Shown: piece by piece, positions 43,859-46,318 of the stretch | How positions within the stretch are numbered: the first letter of the stretch is position 1 | Layout of the letters: every line of letters starts with the position of its first letter | Notes under the pieces: model-generated | The model's database searches: none | The model's input: the letters and a program-made list of their open reading frames with translations, nothing else | What the model was told of the DNA's origin: nothing | Assembly: GCA_018401995.1 (NCBI GenBank) | Contig: JAGYJR010000016.1 | Span: 1-46,318 of the forward strand | Origin: Flavobacterium sp. | Lineage (GTDB): Bacteria > Bacteroidota > Bacteroidia > Flavobacteriales > Flavobacteriaceae | DNA: 46,318 nucleotides | Reading direction: 5' to 3' | Made by a program: the position numbers and the translations under genes

Positions 43859-46318
43859 TCAATTTACCATCAGCAGTAGTCCCCAAAAACTTTTCTTTTT
43901 GGGTTCGAGTCCTTCTAATTCAACCATATCAAGGACACGATTTCCACTAAAAGTATATGGTGAATACCATGGATATTCTGGAGCTAAAGGATCCACCGCA
44001 AAAAATCTTCCCACCCTTGGGTCGTGCATTCTAAACGTATAATTTAAAGAATTTCCTTCACCTTTTAGCTCATCATCTTTTTCTTGCCCTTGGAAGCCGT
44101 AGCGGTAGCTATTGCTGCTTCCGTGGCGATTAGGCACGAGCATTCCGAAAGGGTAATAATCTGAAAAACTAAGAACGTCTGCATCAAAATTCTCCAGCAC
44201 ATTTCCTCCTAAATTAGGAATTTTTTTATCGTTTATAACAACTAAAACATTTCCTAAATGGTTCGCTAATTCATAACGCTTATCTCCTACCAAAGATATA
44301 AAATATTTTGTTTTAATAGGCCCTGTAACTTGGAAATTTCCATTGGTTAGGTCTAAATAATTAGGTAATAAATCGTTATCATCGTCTAAAGTGTATGGCA
44401 ATCCATTAGTTTGGTCAGGAATTTGTGCATTAAACACTCCAGAGCCACCTTCTACGGTTTCCCATGTGGCATAACCATCGCCATCGTCATCTACGTCTAA
44501 ATAATCTAGAATGCCATCTCCATCTGTATCTTGTGCCTCGTTTGGCTGGTGGTTACCGTCTAAATCTACCCATTCGTGCATAGTCAAAATACCATCACCA
44601 TCATCATCTGTGTCTAAATGATTTGGAATTCCGTCGCCATCGGTATCAAGCATGGTATAAGTACCGTTACCATTATTGGTGAATTCATAAATGTCGTAAA
44701 TTCCATCGCCATCGGAATCAACAGGACAAGCGCCAAATGTGAAACTAATTTCCGCTGTGTTATCAAACGGACTCATGTTTATTGGTGTGCTTCCAACTGG
44801 TAATCCGGTAAGTGTATTTTCGTTTATATAAGTAAGTCCTAAAGTGAAATTGTTATTGTTGTTTTGGCTAGATTTTACAAGATTACCAGCTAACGATTGA
44901 TTAGAACCCGTAAATGCAAATGTTCCAATAATATCGTCTTGATTGTTACTTGTACTGGCATCATTAAACGTATAATCAAACAAACACATGGCTACTTGGC
45001 GTTCTACACCAGCATCAGACGAATCAGAATTAATTCCTCCAATTTTATTTGTAACTCCTATTGCGCCATCTAATGTAACTCCAGAAGTATTTGTGGTAGT
45101 ATTCTCGTAAACTACATTTGGTACAATTTCATTTCCATTAATAACAAATGTTCTGTTTTGTTCCGTATAATTTATTACCAATTCTACGCCTTGGTCTAGC
45201 TGACTAATGGTGTTTTGGTCAATATTAAAATCCGATTGCAATCGAGTAATTTCCTCTGTTTCATTAGTTGAAAATCCGTTAGTAGCAAGTTGTGTTGGTA
45301 AATTTCCTTGGGTTATTGCTACTCTTTTCTTATTTGAAATTTCTACTTCAATGGCGTATTGATCAAATTCGTTTTTCAGAACACTTGTTTTAAATGTATA
45401 TAAATTAAATACATCTCCCCTTTGATTATTAGGCGAATTACCATTTATTCCAATTAACTGACCATTGCCGTTACTGATACTTTTACTACTATATTTAACT
45501 TGTCTGAGTTCTTGTACTTCACTTAAGAAGACTTTTGAAACTTGGCTAGGTTGCGGCGTAGGCACACTATTTATAGTAAACTTTGTTCTAATAGAAGCTT
45601 TGTCTAAAAGTTTTTCTAATGCTGCATTAAGGTTACTTGTAGCATAAACGGTATGCGCTGGCCAAGTGAAGGCGTTGTTTTCATTTAAACTTAAAGAACC
45701 ACCAGTGAGTTGATTTTCATTGAAAATTTGATTCTCATTGAAAGCCACATTAGGTTCTCCTAATCTACAAGTAGGGCATCCCGCATTTTGATAAACAACA
45801 ATTTCTTTTTCCTCCATACCTAGTCTTGAACTGCCATATAAATGATGTTCAACTAAGGTGAGAGAAGATTGGTTAGCTCCCTTTATTTTATTTGTTTGAT
45901 TAATTTTATAAACTCCTAATACATTGCCTTGGGCATCTCTTGCGTAATAGGTACTATTAACTATACCGTTGCTCCCTCTACCCGTTTTATATTCTCGTTT
46001 TGCTATTCTATTTCCTAAACCATCGTAAACAAATTCAATAATTAAAGCGCCATTGTATTTGATTACTTTGTTTACTTTTCCGTCTACACGCCATTCAATA
46101 GCTAAGTTTTCTGATTTATCTTCAATTAATTGCCCTATTTCATCATAGATGTAATTATGTGAATATGGATTTGAAATATCATACGAAGCAAGTTCAGCAC
46201 TGTTCTTTTTTAAATCTACATTTGGACCAAAAATATCATCTGCACTATCAAACACTTTAGTTAACTGATTGTTGCCTGTGTTATATTTATAAGCTAAGTT
46301 ATCAATAGTTACGGGTGC
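43859..46318 (-). CDS. RHS-repeat protein, 5' end outside window, with inserted calcium-binding repeats
   Basis: The frame is open to the right edge. It reads YD-type RHS segments first (HNYIYDEIGQLIEDKSEN and VYDGLGNRIAKREYK). Next is a beta-rich region (about 160-520). Then come thrombospondin type 3-like repeats (about 520-640) with DTDGDGIPNHLDTDDDGDG and DVDDDGDG units that bind calcium. It ends with the RHS core signature YRYGFQGQEKDDELKGEGNS, RMHDPRVGRFFAVDPLAPEYP and SGNRVLDMVELEG. In such proteins the repeats form a shell around a C-terminal toxin delivered to rivals. The written frame ends KKKSFWGLLLMVN at 43859, but the next frames continue the tip. Export route not visible. Confidence 0.88.
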   Translation of the reverse strand, partial: APVTIDNLAYKYNTGNNQLTKVFDSADDIFGPNVDLKKNSAELASYDISNPYSHNYIYDEIGQLIEDKSENLAIEWRVDGKVNKVIKYNGALIIEFVYDGLGNRIAKREYKTGRGSNGIVNSTYYARDAQGNVLGVYKINQTNKIKGANQSSLTLVEHHLYGSSRLGMEEKEIVVYQNAGCPTCRLGEPNVAFNENQIFNENQLTGGSLSLNENNAFTWPAHTVYATSNLNAALEKLLDKASIRTKFTINSVPTPQPSQVSKVFLSEVQELRQVKYSSKSISNGNGQLIGINGNSPNNQRGDVFNLYTFKTSVLKNEFDQYAIEVEISNKKRVAITQGNLPTQLATNGFSTNETEEITRLQSDFNIDQNTISQLDQGVELVINYTEQNRTFVINGNEIVPNVVYENTTTNTSGVTLDGAIGVTNKIGGINSDSSDAGVERQVAMCLFDYTFNDASTSNNQDDIIGTFAFTGSNQSLAGNLVKSSQNNNNNFTLGLTYINENTLTGLPVGSTPINMSPFDNTAEISFTFGACPVDSDGDGIYDIYEFTNNGNGTYTMLDTDGDGIPNHLDTDDDGDGILTMHEWVDLDGNHQPNEAQDTDGDGILDYLDVDDDGDGYATWETVEGGSGVFNAQIPDQTNGLPYTLDDDNDLLPNYLDLTNGNFQVTGPIKTKYFISLVGDKRYELANHLGNVLVVINDKKIPNLGGNVLENFDADVLSFSDYYPFGMLVPNRHGSSNSYRYGFQGQEKDDELKGEGNSLNYTFRMHDPRVGRFFAVDPLAPEYPWYSPYTFSGNRVLDMVELEGLEPKKKSFWGLLLMVN

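Overview
The window comes from a member of the Bacteroidota, most likely Flavobacterium or a close relative. The DNA is strongly A+T-rich and promoters resemble the Bacteroidota type (TTG, then TAnnTTTG). Several genes start with TTG. Diagnostic genes include a type IX secretion (T9SS) C-terminal sorting domain, a fused murF-alr, a PID-CTERM protein, a CarboxypepD_reg-type TonB receptor, and the clusters DUF177-rpmF-fabH-accB-accC and pdxA/ribE.

Positions 1-16900 are mostly housekeeping. They hold a truncated secreted adhesin-like protein, an LpxH-like lipid A phosphatase, recJ, an OsmC-rsmI gene group, an acidic Glu-rich protein, then tdk and murF-alr in tandem, mscL and asd. A probable metal-uptake group follows (His/Cys-rich small protein, TonB receptor, His-containing lipoprotein), then a lipoprotein prolyl oligopeptidase. 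Positions 16966-20403 carry a decayed membrane-protein gene, an AIM24/TIGR00266 gene with a premature stop, mtgA and a DAO-type oxidoreductase.

Positions 20462-25210 form a signalling unit: a TPR-containing HisKA_2-type kinase, a LytTR response regulator, and a LamG/RCC1 protein bearing a T9SS sorting domain. A 38-bp element, 34/38 identical, lies at the same distance from the predicted -7 box in front of both the kinase gene and the RCC1 gene. It contains TGTGAA-like direct repeats 22 bp apart, the geometry expected of a LytTR site. I consider this the most informative new signal in the window.

Positions 25246-38594 return to core functions: DedA, a dicarboxylate symporter, an S9 peptidase, biotin-dependent acetyl-CoA carboxylase and FabH, L32, PdxA, riboflavin synthase, a CAT-anticodon tRNA, methylmalonyl-CoA epimerase, RbfA and an FtsX-type permease. 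Two unrelated lipoproteins follow. From 39840 to the end lies an accessory region: duplicated sequence blocks flanking a Fic gene, a recombinase tail, a badly decayed DDE transposase, and a large RHS-repeat protein that enters from the right and whose C-terminal tip is frameshifted.

Several genes are broken by very small changes: murF-alr, mscL, the AIM24 gene and the RHS tip. Four of the inferred indels are one missing A in an A run, so assembly error and genuine decay both need to be considered.
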